From contig CACOGA010000002.1 in NCBI GenBank assembly GCA_902626585.1, positions 105,446 to 169,445 on the forward strand: DNA of 64,000 nucleotides, given 5' to 3'. This document shows positions 10,108-19,096 of the stretch, one piece after another. Below the pieces are notes generated by a model that was not told the DNA's origin, did not search any database, and saw only the letters and a program-made list of their open reading frames with translations. The first letter of the stretch is position 1, and every line of letters starts with the position of its first letter. The translations under genes and the position numbers were made by a program. The stretch comes from an uncultured Bacteroidota bacterium. GTDB taxonomy: Bacteria; Bacteroidota; Bacteroidia; Flavobacteriales; Flavobacteriaceae.

Positions 10108-10851
10108 TTATATTATCTTTTTAATATATCTAAGTGAATGGGTATGCCTATTTTCTTCGTTATTGTATATTCCCGTTTGGTCAATTCTGTCAATCCTAAC
10201 TTTTCCGCTGGCATGTATAATATGATTGTCTTTTAGAATTATTCCAACATGAATAATCTCATCGTTATCGTTGTGAAAAAAAGCAAGATCACCAGCCTCA
10301 GATTCTTCAATAAAGCTTAATGTAACTCCTTGATTAGCTTGTTCTTTTGCATCTCTAAGCAACTTATATCCATTAATTTTATAAACCATTTGTGTAAATC
10401 CAGAGCAATCAATCCCAAAAGGAGTTTTTCCACCCCATAAATATGGGGTGTGTAAGTAGAGTAGGGCTGTATTTACAATTGAATCTCTATTCTGGATTCC
10501 CGTAATTGAATTTCCATCGTATTTATGATTAAGAAGATTAACATTGGAAATATTTGAACCAATTGAAATAGTTATTAATTCTTTATTTTCATTTTCTATA
10601 AACTCAACCAAGTCACAGGAATATGTTGGGTTATCGGTTATGACATTATCGCTTTTATCGAGTTTTTTATATTGTTTTGAATCTATCCATCCCTCATAAT
10701 TATCGAATTTAGATTTTATTTTTATCCATTTACCTTTTTCTTCAATAATTGTAAATAAATCACCGTAAACTAATTGAGAAATCATTTCCGATTTATCTGA
10801 GTCAGATAATCTTACAGGTACAATACTTAAGTTGCATATACCTAAATCCAT
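10108..10851 (-). CDS. C40 family (NlpC/P60) peptidase with N-terminal SH3-like region
   Basis: NlpC/P60 enzymes cut peptide bonds in peptidoglycan stems. The C-terminal half has the catalytic set: Cys149 in GIDCSGF, His201 in IIHVGI and His213 in IIHASG. The first about 65 residues resemble a bacterial SH3 domain (GDLFTIIEEKGKWIKIK, YEGWIDSKQY), which usually binds the wall. No signal peptide is visible on the 247-residue product, so export is uncertain. It begins one nucleotide after the thiolase stop and is probably cotranscribed with it. Confidence 0.87.
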   Translation of the reverse strand: MDLGICNLSIVPVRLSDSDKSEMISQLVYGDLFTIIEEKGKWIKIKSKFDNYEGWIDSKQYKKLDKSDNVITDNPTYSCDLVEFIENENKELITISIGSNISNVNLLNHKYDGNSITGIQNRDSIVNTALLYLHTPYLWGGKTPFGIDCSGFTQMVYKINGYKLLRDAKEQANQGVTLSFIEESEAGDLAFFHNDNDEIIHVGIILKDNHIIHASGKVRIDRIDQTGIYNNEENRHTHSLRYIKKII

Positions 10852-10852
10852 A

Positions 10853-12028
10853 TTAAACCCTTATTTGAATAGACGATGCTCCACCACCTCCATTACAAAT
10901 AGCTGCAACTCCATTTTTCTTTCCATTTTGATGTAAAGAGTGAATTAATGTAGTAAGTATTCTTGCGCCAGAACACCCAAGTGGATGGCCAAGAGAAACA
11001 GCTCCACCAGTTGTATTTACCTTATTAGGATCAATAGACAATATTTCAATATTAACTAGAGGTACCATCGAAAAAGCTTCATTAATTTCAAACAAGTCAA
11101 TATTGTTTAAGTCATCATTTGTTTTTCTTAGTAAATTCTCAATAGATTTGGCTGGGGCAATTGTAAACAAGTCTGGCGATGTAGCTGAATCATTATAACC
11201 AACTATTTCTGCAATTGGATTGATATTTAATTCGTTAGCTTTCTTTTTACTCATTAAAATTAGCATGGAAGCGCCATCACTAATTGGAGAAGAATTTGCT
11301 GCAGTTACAGAACCGTCTTTTACAAATGCCGGTTTAAGATTCGGAATCTTTTCAAAATTTACTTTGCTAATCTGCTCGTCCTGATCAATACATATTTCAT
11401 TTCCCCTTTTATCCTTGTAATTTATAGGGATTATTTCATTTTTAAATAAACCATTTTTTGAAGAATTTATAGATCTATTATAAGAGGATATAGCGTAATT
11501 ATCCTGTGACTCCCTTGAAATGCCATAGCCTGATGAACAATTATCGGCTAATACACCCATTGATTCTTGACTGTAAACATCTGTAAGACCATCTGACATT
11601 AACCCATCAATAGTTGCGGAATTACCATACTTATTAGCTTTTCTCAAATTTAAATAGTGAGGTGCATTACTCATGCTTTCAACTCCACCAGCAACAACTA
11701 CTTCATTAATGCCTAGCTGAATCGACTGAGCAGCTAAATTAACGGCTTTTAAGCCTGATGAACATACTTTATTTACAGAGGAGCAGGGGATTTCAGGTTT
11801 TAATTTGGCCCCCAAAGCTATTTGTTTAGCTGGAGCTTGACCACAACCAGACTGTAACACATGCCCAACAATTAGCTCATCAATATCGTTTCTGTTTAAG
11901 TCGATTTTTGATAATGCTCCGTTTAAAGCATATACCCCTAACTCTACGGCTGAAAAATTTGATAAGGAGCCCATAAAACACCCAAGAGGAGTTCTTACTG
12001 CACTTACTATGACTACTTTGTTTTGCAT
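10853..12028 (-). CDS. Acetyl-CoA C-acyltransferase (thiolase)
   Basis: Thiolases condense or cleave acyl-CoA units in fatty-acid and ketone metabolism. This 391-residue protein carries the nucleophile Cys89 in NKVCSSGLKAV, GGVESMSNAP, the NEAFS motif with its active-site Asn, the catalytic His in GHPLGCSGAR, and the C-terminal Cys in ICNGGGGASS. The pattern fits acetyl-CoA C-acetyltransferase (AtoB/PhaA type) at least as well as the FadA type, so the chain length it prefers is not settled. The NlpC/P60 gene follows after 1 nt. No other beta-oxidation gene is adjacent. Confidence 0.93.
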   Translation of the reverse strand: MQNKVVIVSAVRTPLGCFMGSLSNFSAVELGVYALNGALSKIDLNRNDIDELIVGHVLQSGCGQAPAKQIALGAKLKPEIPCSSVNKVCSSGLKAVNLAAQSIQLGINEVVVAGGVESMSNAPHYLNLRKANKYGNSATIDGLMSDGLTDVYSQESMGVLADNCSSGYGISRESQDNYAISSYNRSINSSKNGLFKNEIIPINYKDKRGNEICIDQDEQISKVNFEKIPNLKPAFVKDGSVTAANSSPISDGASMLILMSKKKANELNINPIAEIVGYNDSATSPDLFTIAPAKSIENLLRKTNDDLNNIDLFEINEAFSMVPLVNIEILSIDPNKVNTTGGAVSLGHPLGCSGARILTTLIHSLHQNGKKNGVAAICNGGGGASSIQIRV

Positions 12029-12108
12029 ATGTTTATTTTTTTAAAGTTAATAAAAATATAAATTGTATTATGCTCTTAAATATTTAGTAAATTTATTCAA
12101 TATAGATT

Positions 12109-14178
12109 ATGGGTAAACTATTTAACAGTATAAATAAAGGTTTTTCTAGAATATTTAGAGTTCTTTTATTTGTATTATCAGCATTTTTAATCATCTATTT
12201 TTTTCCTAAAAGTGGAAAATTTAAGTATAATTTTGAGAATGGCAGGCCTTGGCAATCTGAAAATCTATATGCACCTTTTGATTTTGCAATTAAAAAGTCC
12301 AAAGAGGAAATTGATGATGAAGTTACTCAAGCAAAAATAAACACCCCATTATTCTTTGAGATTGACACATTATTACCAACTAATTCAAATAATCAACTCA
12401 TTTCTCGAATTGAAGAATTAAAGAATGATTCACTATTTAATCTTTTTAATGAAGATGAGGTGAAAAATATTAAAATTCAATCTTCTGAAATTATCAATGA
12501 AGTATATTCAAAAGGCTTACTGGAAGAAAATTTTGATTTTAAAGACAGTCAGTTAATATCAATTTTGCTCGACAACAAACTAGTCATTTCAACATATTAC
12601 AACAAATTAATTAAGCCTGAAGACTTAATAACCTTTGTCAATAATAAAATTATTGAAACTAACAATGAAACTTATAAATCTCAAATAATTTCATTAGTAT
12701 TTGATGTTGTTACTCCTAATTTATTTTATGACAAATTACTTTCTGATGAATCAATTAATGAGGCCACAATTAACATATCTCCCAACAGGGGTTTTATAGA
12801 AAAAGAAACATTAATAATTTCAAAAGGTGAGGTTGTTGAAGGGGAAAAGCTTTTAATATTAGAATCTTTACGAAAAGAATATGAGGTCAATAGCTCATCT
12901 TTTTCTGATATCTACTTAATTATTTCAGCCTACTCTTTACTGGTTATTCTTTCATTACTTATGATTGTACTTTTTATTAGGAAGTTTGAAAGAGATATAT
13001 ATGAAAACAATAATAAAATTGCTTTTGTTTATTTCAACATTACAATTATAATTTTAATAACTACTTGGGTTGTAGATGTAAGTTCAAATTACATTTATAT
13101 AATACCATTATGTATTATTCCGCTACTTTTTAAGGCATTTTTTGATTCTAGAATTGCCTTTTTTATACATTCTGTTACTATTATGCTGTTAGGATTTGTT
13201 GTGCCTAACAGCTATGAGTTCATATTTTTAAATATAATTGCTGGAGTTGTAACAATACTAACATCTGATAATATTTACAAGAGAGCTAATTTGTTTATTG
13301 CCGTTGCACAGATAACCTTGGTCTACATGCTAGCTTATTTTTCTTTTTACGTAATTCAGGAAGGAAATATTGAAAATCTACCTCTTAATAATTTCTCTTT
13401 ATTCATTTTATGTGGATTATTAACTTTATTTATATATCCACTTATATATATTTATGAAAAGATGTTTGGATTAGTTTCAGACGTTTCTTTACTGGAGCTA
13501 TCCGACACAAATTCAAATTTATTAAAAGAATTATCAAACAAAGCTCCAGGAACATTTCATCATTCGATAAATGTTGCAAATCTTGCTGAGGCTTGTGCAA
13601 ATAGAATTAATGCTAACGCATTATTGTCAAGGGTAGGAGCTTTACATCACGATATTGGAAAAATTACTAATCCATCTTTTTTTACCGAAAATCAATTATC
13701 TGAACAAAATCCCCATGATAATATCCATTCAAAAGAAAGTGTTGATATCATTAAACAACATGTTACTGATGGTGTTAAACTGGCAAAAAATGCAGGTGTT
13801 CCTGAAAGGATAATTGAATTTATAAAAACTCATCATGGAACTAATTTAATAGGATACTTTTATAACAAAGAGGTTAAGTTAGATCCTGAAATCAACAAAG
13901 CAGATTTTCGATATGATGGTCCGAAACCTTTTAGTGTTGAAATGGCGCTAGTCATGATGTGTGATTCAGTTGAAGCGGCAGTCAAGAGTATCGATAAACC
14001 CGATAATGATAAGATAGATTCTTTCGTTGAAACAATTATCGATAAGCAAGTTGAAGATCAACAATTTGAAAATTGTGAGCTAACTTTTAAAAATATTTCA
14101 ATTATCAAATCTGTTCTTAAAGAAAAATTGAAAAACATTTATCACATCAGGGTAAGTTACTCTGAGGCGAGTAATTAA
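12109..14178 (+). CDS. 7TM-HD phosphohydrolase (PgpH-like HDIG protein)
   Basis: A 689-residue membrane protein with a TM helix near residues 18-35, an extracytoplasmic region to about 265 (7TMR-HDED-like), a bundle of TM helices from about 265 to 455, and a cytoplasmic HD domain from about 470. The HD metal ligands are seen as His484-His485 and the HDIG motif at 514-517. In Firmicutes, proteins of this layout (PgpH) hydrolyse cyclic di-AMP; that is known for PgpH, and only inferred here. The gene stands alone between the divergent thiolase and the tRNA cluster. Architecture is sure, substrate is not. Confidence 0.85.
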   Translation: MGKLFNSINKGFSRIFRVLLFVLSAFLIIYFFPKSGKFKYNFENGRPWQSENLYAPFDFAIKKSKEEIDDEVTQAKINTPLFFEIDTLLPTNSNNQLISRIEELKNDSLFNLFNEDEVKNIKIQSSEIINEVYSKGLLEENFDFKDSQLISILLDNKLVISTYYNKLIKPEDLITFVNNKIIETNNETYKSQIISLVFDVVTPNLFYDKLLSDESINEATINISPNRGFIEKETLIISKGEVVEGEKLLILESLRKEYEVNSSSFSDIYLIISAYSLLVILSLLMIVLFIRKFERDIYENNNKIAFVYFNITIIILITTWVVDVSSNYIYIIPLCIIPLLFKAFFDSRIAFFIHSVTIMLLGFVVPNSYEFIFLNIIAGVVTILTSDNIYKRANLFIAVAQITLVYMLAYFSFYVIQEGNIENLPLNNFSLFILCGLLTLFIYPLIYIYEKMFGLVSDVSLLELSDTNSNLLKELSNKAPGTFHHSINVANLAEACANRINANALLSRVGALHHDIGKITNPSFFTENQLSEQNPHDNIHSKESVDIIKQHVTDGVKLAKNAGVPERIIEFIKTHHGTNLIGYFYNKEVKLDPEINKADFRYDGPKPFSVEMALVMMCDSVEAAVKSIDKPDNDKIDSFVETIIDKQVEDQQFENCELTFKNISIIKSVLKEKLKNIYHIRVSYSEASN

Positions 14179-14195
14179 AAAAAAATCAGATATAG

Positions 14196-14226
14196 TTGCG
14201 TTGTTATTAATGAAAAACTATTTTTG
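14196..14226 (+). promoter_or_regulatory. Promoter of the tRNA cluster (TTG-N20-TATTTTTG)
   Basis: TTG at 14196-14198 is followed after 20 nt by TATTTTTG at 14219-14226, a near-ideal Bacteroidota -33/-7 pair. The first tRNA begins 33 nt after the box, leaving room for a short leader. This is the best-formed promoter in the window. Confidence 0.6.
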
Positions 14227-14259
14227 CAACCGCATTTTATTAAATACTTTTAGAGTATT

Positions 14260-14346
14260 GGAGAGGTGCCAGAGTGGTAATGGAGCAGATTGCTAATCTG
14301 TCGACGTGCAAACGTCGCCAGGGTTCGAATCCCTGTCTCTCCGCCA
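14260..14346 (+). tRNA. tRNA-Ser (GCT)
   Basis: The 7-bp acceptor stem GGAGAGG/TCTCTCC closes with one G-T pair. The anticodon loop TTGCTAA sits on stem GCAGA/TCTGT and gives anticodon GCT. The long variable arm (GTCGACGTGCAAACGTCGC) is typical of serine tRNAs, and the T loop is GGTTCGAATCC. The discriminator G is followed by an encoded CCA, unlike the next two tRNAs. Confidence 0.96.
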
Positions 14347-14349
14347 TCT

Positions 14350-14424
14350 CGGGGTGTAGCGTAGCCCGGTTATCGCGCCGCGTTTGGGACGCGGAGGTCG
14401 CAGGTTCGAATCCTGCCACCCCGA
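14350..14424 (+). tRNA. tRNA-Pro (TGG)
   Basis: Acceptor stem CGGGGTG/CACCCCG is perfect. The anticodon stem CCGCG/CGCGG holds loop TTTGGGA, giving anticodon TGG. D arm and T arm (CAGGTTCGAATCCTG) are normal. The 3' CCA is not encoded. It begins 3 nt after the serine tRNA. Confidence 0.96.
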
Positions 14425-14438
14425 CATAAATTTAGCTA

Positions 14439-14512
14439 GGTCGCGTAGCTCAGCTGGATAGAGCATCTGCCTTCTAAGCAGACGGTCAAAGGTTCGAATC
14501 CTTTCGCGATCA
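14439..14512 (+). tRNA. tRNA-Arg (TCT)
   Basis: Acceptor stem GGTCGCG/CGCGATC pairs throughout with one G-T. The anticodon stem TCTGC/GCAGA holds loop CTTCTAA, giving anticodon TCT, which reads AGA/AGG. The T arm AAAGG/CCTTT is intact. No CCA is encoded. It is the last of the three and is followed directly by a terminator hairpin. Confidence 0.96.
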
Positions 14513-14520
14513 CTTTTATA

Positions 14521-14550
14521 AACCTCAACAATTTGTTGAGGTTTATTCTT
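14521..14550 (+). terminator. Intrinsic terminator of the tRNA cluster
   Basis: AACCTCAACA and TGTTGAGGTT form a perfect 10-bp stem around an ATT loop (14521-14543), followed by a T-rich tail (TTATTCTTTT). It lies 8 nt after tRNA-Arg and about 80 nt before susC, so it separates the two transcription units. Confidence 0.8.
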
Positions 14551-14587
14551 TTGTTTATTTTGCTTACTCTTTCGAACAAACATTTAA

Positions 14588-14595
14588 TAATTTTG
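14588..14595 (+). promoter_or_regulatory. Candidate PUL (susC) promoter -7 box
   Basis: TAATTTTG matches TANNTTTG exactly and ends 26 nt before the susC ATG. The nearest TTG (14560-14562) is 25 nt upstream, a little far for the usual spacing, so activator help is possible. It lies after the tRNA terminator, consistent with an independent PUL promoter. Confidence 0.45.
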
Positions 14596-14621
14596 TAAAT
14601 TTATAATAACAAACTAATCTG

Positions 14622-17600
14622 ATGATGCGTAGGGGTTTAAAGCTAATCTTTTTTCTTTTTTTTACATTTAGCATAAACACAATAGCACAAAACTTATACT
14701 CGGGTAAAGTTATTGATGAAAGTAATCAACCAGTTTTTGGTGCATCAATAATCATAAAAAAGAACTCCAATTTAGTTCAAACAGATATTGAGGGAAAATT
14801 CCTAATTGAGGCAGAAATTAACGATATATTATTGATTAGCTATTCAGGATTCAAAAATCTTGAGCTTCAACTTTCAGATAACTATGAGTTAGATAATATT
14901 ATTTTAAAAGAAGATATTAAATTCTTAGACGAGATTATTGTTATTGGTTACGGAAATCAAAGAAAAGAAATATTAACAAGTTCTGTTAGTTTGGTTAAAG
15001 GAGATGATCTGACTGATGAGCCTGTCTTAAATGTAACTCAAGCGCTTCAGGGAAAGGCCGCAGGTGTTCAAATAATATCATCCGATGCTCCAGGTGTTTC
15101 CTCAAGTGTAATTATTCGTGGTTTAGGCACAATACAAGCTGGACGTGAGCCACTTTACGTTGTTGATGGGATTTTAACCAATAACATTAATAACATAAAT
15201 ATAGCAGATGTAGAAACCATTAGTATTTTAAAAGATGCTGCATCCTTAGCTATTTACGGAAATAGAGGAGCCAACGGAGTTATAATTGTTAACACAAAAC
15301 AGGGTAGAGAAGAAGAGATCAAGGTTTCATATGACAATTTTATTGGAATTAGAGATATGAGCTACAGGCCAGTTATGGCTAACTCAAGTTCGTATGTTAC
15401 ATATAGTAATGAGGCGATTTTATTAAATCTTCTGAATGACTCAAATCCTAATAATGATAATGATTTAAGCGCCTTTTTTCCATCAGACCAGTTATATAAC
15501 ACTAATTGGCTAAATGAAATTAGTCAGCTAGCATTTCAAAGTAATCACAACATATCAGCCTCAGGCGGAAATGAAAATTTAAAAACTTTCTTTAGTGTTG
15601 GATTAAATCAAGAAGAAGGGGTTTTAAAGGGCAGTGAATTGGAGAGAGCTACACTTAGAAGTAATTTAAATTATAAAATTTCAAAAAAAATTAAATATTC
15701 ACATAATATAAGCTTTCAACTTGCAAATTCTCAACCAAAAAGTTTTGGTGTTTTTACAACAGCCTACAAGCAAGCTCCAATTGTTCCTGTAACGGATGAA
15801 AACGGTAGATATGGCTCATCAATCGCCTTTAATAATGTAGGTAATCCAGTTGCACAGCTTGATTTACAAAATGAAAAGCAGCGGTTTTTAAAACTTCAAG
15901 GTGCATTTAAAATAGATTATGAAATCATAGATAATTTAAATTTTACATCTCGTTTTTCTGTAGAAACAAACCATAATCGTTTTTATAATTTTGATAATAG
16001 ACTTGAAACTTATTTGTCATTAGAACCTGGAAATACAATTGATAATTTTCAACCAACAGATCCAGAGGCAGAACAAATTCCAGAAACTGTTTTATATGTA
16101 GCTCATAGTAACGATTATCGTTGGTTTTTTGATAATTATGTTACTTACAAGAAAACGATTAATGATTCCCATAATTTTGATGTCACTTTAGGTTTAGTAG
16201 CTGAAGAAAATAAATATGAAACACTTTATGGTTCAAGAATAAATGTACCCGCAGATGAAAATTTAAACTTTAATCTTGATTTAGGAAACAACAACGATGG
16301 CACAGAAGCTTCAGGAGGAGGTTTTTCAGAAACCAGAAAACTTTATTCATATATATCTCGTTTAAATTATGATTTTGATAAAAAATATCTTTTAAATATA
16401 TCATTCAGACAAGATGCTTCAAATTTCTTTCAAGAAAAATACCGATATGGTAATTTCTATGCTTTAAGTGCTGGTTGGTACCTAAGCAAAGAGAGTTTTA
16501 TGGATGAAAGTATTTTTGATATACTCAAAGCTAGAATCAGTTATGGTAAATTAGGTAATGCACAAATTCCAAGTTTAAATATTGTCCGCTATAATCAAGG
16601 TTTTTCTTATCCATTTGGAACTAATCAGGATGTTCAGCAGGGTGGCACGGTAACCGCCACAGTACAAGAAGATTTGTCATGGGAATCAACATACGAATTT
16701 AATTTTGGAGTTGAATTTGCACTTTTAGATTATAAGCTTAACGGTGAAATAGATATATATGAAAGAATTAATAGTAATGCTATTTTACCCTTACAACTTC
16801 CTAACACATTTGGATTTGACCCATTTCTATCACACGTAGGTGAAATTAAAAATGTTGGAGTAGAGTTAAGCTTGGATTGGAGTGAAAGCATAAATGATGA
16901 TCTATCTTACTCAATTAATACAAATCTTTCTCACAATAAAAACGAACTAAGTAAGATTTCTAATCAATATTTTACAAATCAAACTGGTGGAAATATTAAT
17001 AATGGCCAGTATACCAAAAGAGTTTCAATTGGACAACCTTTAGGGAGTTTCTATTTATATGAAATAGCAGGAATTGATGATCGAGGTGAATTTGTTTACA
17101 AAGATCTAAATAATGACGGTGAGATAAATGAAAATGACAGAAGATTCTTTGGGTCATACATTCCTTCTTTGGTGTCTTCTTTTAACTTAAAAGTTATTTA
17201 TAAAAACTTTGATGTTAATATTGCGGCCTACGGGAGTTTTGGAAATATGGTTTATAACGGTAAAAAAGCACAGAGATTTGGTAATGAGAACATTGAGCAA
17301 TTTGTTTTTAATAATCGTTGGACAAGTGGTAGGCCTAGCACAAATACACCTGCAGCATCTAATAATGTACCTCTTTCTTCAAACTATTTTTTAGAGTCTG
17401 GAGATTATTTTAGAATTAATAATTTCACCATAGGATATACATTTGAAATGGAAAAGTCAAAATTGTTCAATAACACTAGACTGTATTTTACGGCGAAAAA
17501 CCCTTTAATGCTAAAGAAATTTTCAGGATATACACCCGAGCTTCCTGGTGACCCCATGGGTTTAGCTGGAGTCGAGCTGGATGCATATCCTACACTTAGC

Positions 17601-17633
17601 TCATATTATCTAGGAATAAATATGTCATTTTAA
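14622..17633 (+). CDS. SusC/RagA family TonB-linked outer membrane protein
   Basis: SusC proteins are TonB-dependent outer-membrane transporters that import glycan fragments with a SusD lid. The 1003-residue product has a signal peptide (cut near AQN at residue 23), a carboxypeptidase-D-like regulatory domain (about 27-105), a TonB-box region and a plug (about 120-230) with LYVVDGI and YGNRGANGVIIVNTKQG. A beta barrel follows and ends in Phe (YLGINMSF), the usual outer-membrane sorting residue. The susD gene starts 10 nt downstream. Tandem ATGs at 14622 and 14625 leave the exact start open by one residue. Confidence 0.95.
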   Translation: MMRRGLKLIFFLFFTFSINTIAQNLYSGKVIDESNQPVFGASIIIKKNSNLVQTDIEGKFLIEAEINDILLISYSGFKNLELQLSDNYELDNIILKEDIKFLDEIIVIGYGNQRKEILTSSVSLVKGDDLTDEPVLNVTQALQGKAAGVQIISSDAPGVSSSVIIRGLGTIQAGREPLYVVDGILTNNINNINIADVETISILKDAASLAIYGNRGANGVIIVNTKQGREEEIKVSYDNFIGIRDMSYRPVMANSSSYVTYSNEAILLNLLNDSNPNNDNDLSAFFPSDQLYNTNWLNEISQLAFQSNHNISASGGNENLKTFFSVGLNQEEGVLKGSELERATLRSNLNYKISKKIKYSHNISFQLANSQPKSFGVFTTAYKQAPIVPVTDENGRYGSSIAFNNVGNPVAQLDLQNEKQRFLKLQGAFKIDYEIIDNLNFTSRFSVETNHNRFYNFDNRLETYLSLEPGNTIDNFQPTDPEAEQIPETVLYVAHSNDYRWFFDNYVTYKKTINDSHNFDVTLGLVAEENKYETLYGSRINVPADENLNFNLDLGNNNDGTEASGGGFSETRKLYSYISRLNYDFDKKYLLNISFRQDASNFFQEKYRYGNFYALSAGWYLSKESFMDESIFDILKARISYGKLGNAQIPSLNIVRYNQGFSYPFGTNQDVQQGGTVTATVQEDLSWESTYEFNFGVEFALLDYKLNGEIDIYERINSNAILPLQLPNTFGFDPFLSHVGEIKNVGVELSLDWSESINDDLSYSINTNLSHNKNELSKISNQYFTNQTGGNINNGQYTKRVSIGQPLGSFYLYEIAGIDDRGEFVYKDLNNDGEINENDRRFFGSYIPSLVSSFNLKVIYKNFDVNIAAYGSFGNMVYNGKKAQRFGNENIEQFVFNNRWTSGRPSTNTPAASNNVPLSSNYFLESGDYFRINNFTIGYTFEMEKSKLFNNTRLYFTAKNPLMLKKFSGYTPELPGDPMGLAGVELDAYPTLSSYYLGINMSF

Positions 17634-17643
17634 TCAATTATTC

Positions 17644-19086
17644 ATGAAGGAAAATAACAGAAATTTAAAAATATTTATAACGTTGATTATTACGGTAAAT
17701 TTATTTATTCAGTCGTGTTCTGAGGAATTTCTAGAAATAGATGCTAATCAAATTACCGCTAGCTCAATTACTGAGGAACAAGCAGTTGAGCTGGTCAACG
17801 GTATTTATAATATTTTTTTAAGCTGGCAGGTAAGCTCATTTTCGTGGAATGGTATAACAAGTATTGCTAGTGATGATGCTGATAAAGGAAGTGATTTAGG
17901 AGATACAGGTTCAGATAAACATCTTTTAGATGCCTTAAATCATGATGCAACATCTATTTCTGTTGCTGAAGTATGGGAGGGTCATTTTAACGGAATACAA
18001 AGAGCTAATCAAGCTATTAATAGAATTCAACCATTCGACGATTTGGATATTGAATTAAAAACAAGACTGTTAGGTGAAGCAAAATTTTTAAGAGCTTTAT
18101 TATATTTTAGGTTATTACAAACATTTGGCGAACTCCCACTTATTACAGAAACTCCAGACGTTAATTCTCCTATTGAGGATTTATTAAGCAGGGCTACTAT
18201 TGATGAAACATTTTTATTTATCGAAGATGATTTGATACAAGCGATAGAATCCCTACCAAATAAGAGTCAATACCCAAATATTGAATTAGGAAGAGCCACC
18301 AAGGGAGCCGCAAAGACACTTTTGGCAAAGGTTAGTATGTATCAGGAAAAATGGGAAAATGTTCTTGCCTTAACAAATGAAGTAATTGAATCAGGTGAAT
18401 ATAGTCTTACGGCAAATTATGAGGATATTTGGAAAGAGATTGGTGAAAATAATCAAGAATCAATTTTTGAAATTCAAGCTAAAGGAGCTATTCCATCAGT
18501 AGGGGTAGATAAATATAGTTTAACTCAAGGAGCCAGAGGTGAAGGTGGTTGGGGCTGGGGTTTTAATGTTCCTAGTACTGAACTACTAAATTCTTACGCG
18601 GAAAATGATCTTAGAAGAGATGCAACTATAATTTTCAGGGGAGAAACATTGTATGATGGAAGGTATGTTCCTGAAACAGTTGTTAATGAGATGTATAATC
18701 AAAAAGCTTATTCAAGTGCTTTTACAGAATTCGAACAAACCGGTAAAAATATTAGGATATTTAGATATGCAGAAGTTTTATTAATGAATGCTGAAGCGGC
18801 AATTCATTTAGGAGGAGATGTTTCAGGTCCTATTAACCTGATTAGATACAGAGCGGGCCTAAATCCCATAAATAACCCAACACAATTAGATGTGTGGAAT
18901 GAGAGAAGATGGGAGTTAGCTTTTGAACATGACCGATATTTTGATCTAGTGAGACAAGGCAGAGCAGCTAATGTGCTACAATCATTAGGGAAACCATTTA
19001 TTGTAGGAAAACACGAGCTATTTCCCATTCCTCAACAACAGATAGACTTAAGTAACGGTATTTTAACCCAAAATCCTGGATGGTAA
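17644..19086 (+). CDS. SusD/RagB family nutrient-binding outer membrane lipoprotein
   Basis: SusD caps the SusC barrel and binds the glycan at the cell surface. A lipoprotein signal ends at Cys25 (FIQSC), followed by an acidic stretch (SEEFLEID) that fits surface export. The TPR-like helical fold is recognisable: RANQAINRI, LLGEAKFLRALLYFRLLQTFGELPL, and near the end EVLLMNAEAA with WNERRWELAFEHDRYFDLVRQG. Length of 480 residues is normal. It lies 10 nt after susC and 10 nt before the glucanase gene, clearly one operon. Ligand is inferred from the neighbours only. Confidence 0.94.
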   Translation: MKENNRNLKIFITLIITVNLFIQSCSEEFLEIDANQITASSITEEQAVELVNGIYNIFLSWQVSSFSWNGITSIASDDADKGSDLGDTGSDKHLLDALNHDATSISVAEVWEGHFNGIQRANQAINRIQPFDDLDIELKTRLLGEAKFLRALLYFRLLQTFGELPLITETPDVNSPIEDLLSRATIDETFLFIEDDLIQAIESLPNKSQYPNIELGRATKGAAKTLLAKVSMYQEKWENVLALTNEVIESGEYSLTANYEDIWKEIGENNQESIFEIQAKGAIPSVGVDKYSLTQGARGEGGWGWGFNVPSTELLNSYAENDLRRDATIIFRGETLYDGRYVPETVVNEMYNQKAYSSAFTEFEQTGKNIRIFRYAEVLLMNAEAAIHLGGDVSGPINLIRYRAGLNPINNPTQLDVWNERRWELAFEHDRYFDLVRQGRAANVLQSLGKPFIVGKHELFPIPQQQIDLSNGILTQNPGW

Positions 19087-19096
19087 ATAAAGAAAT

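Noticed and set aside
14293..14583. A 96-codon minus-strand frame with pieces such as GWQDSNLRPPRPKRG and DRDSNPGDVC
   Set aside because: It is the reverse reading of the three tRNA genes, a well-known false protein seen in many databases.
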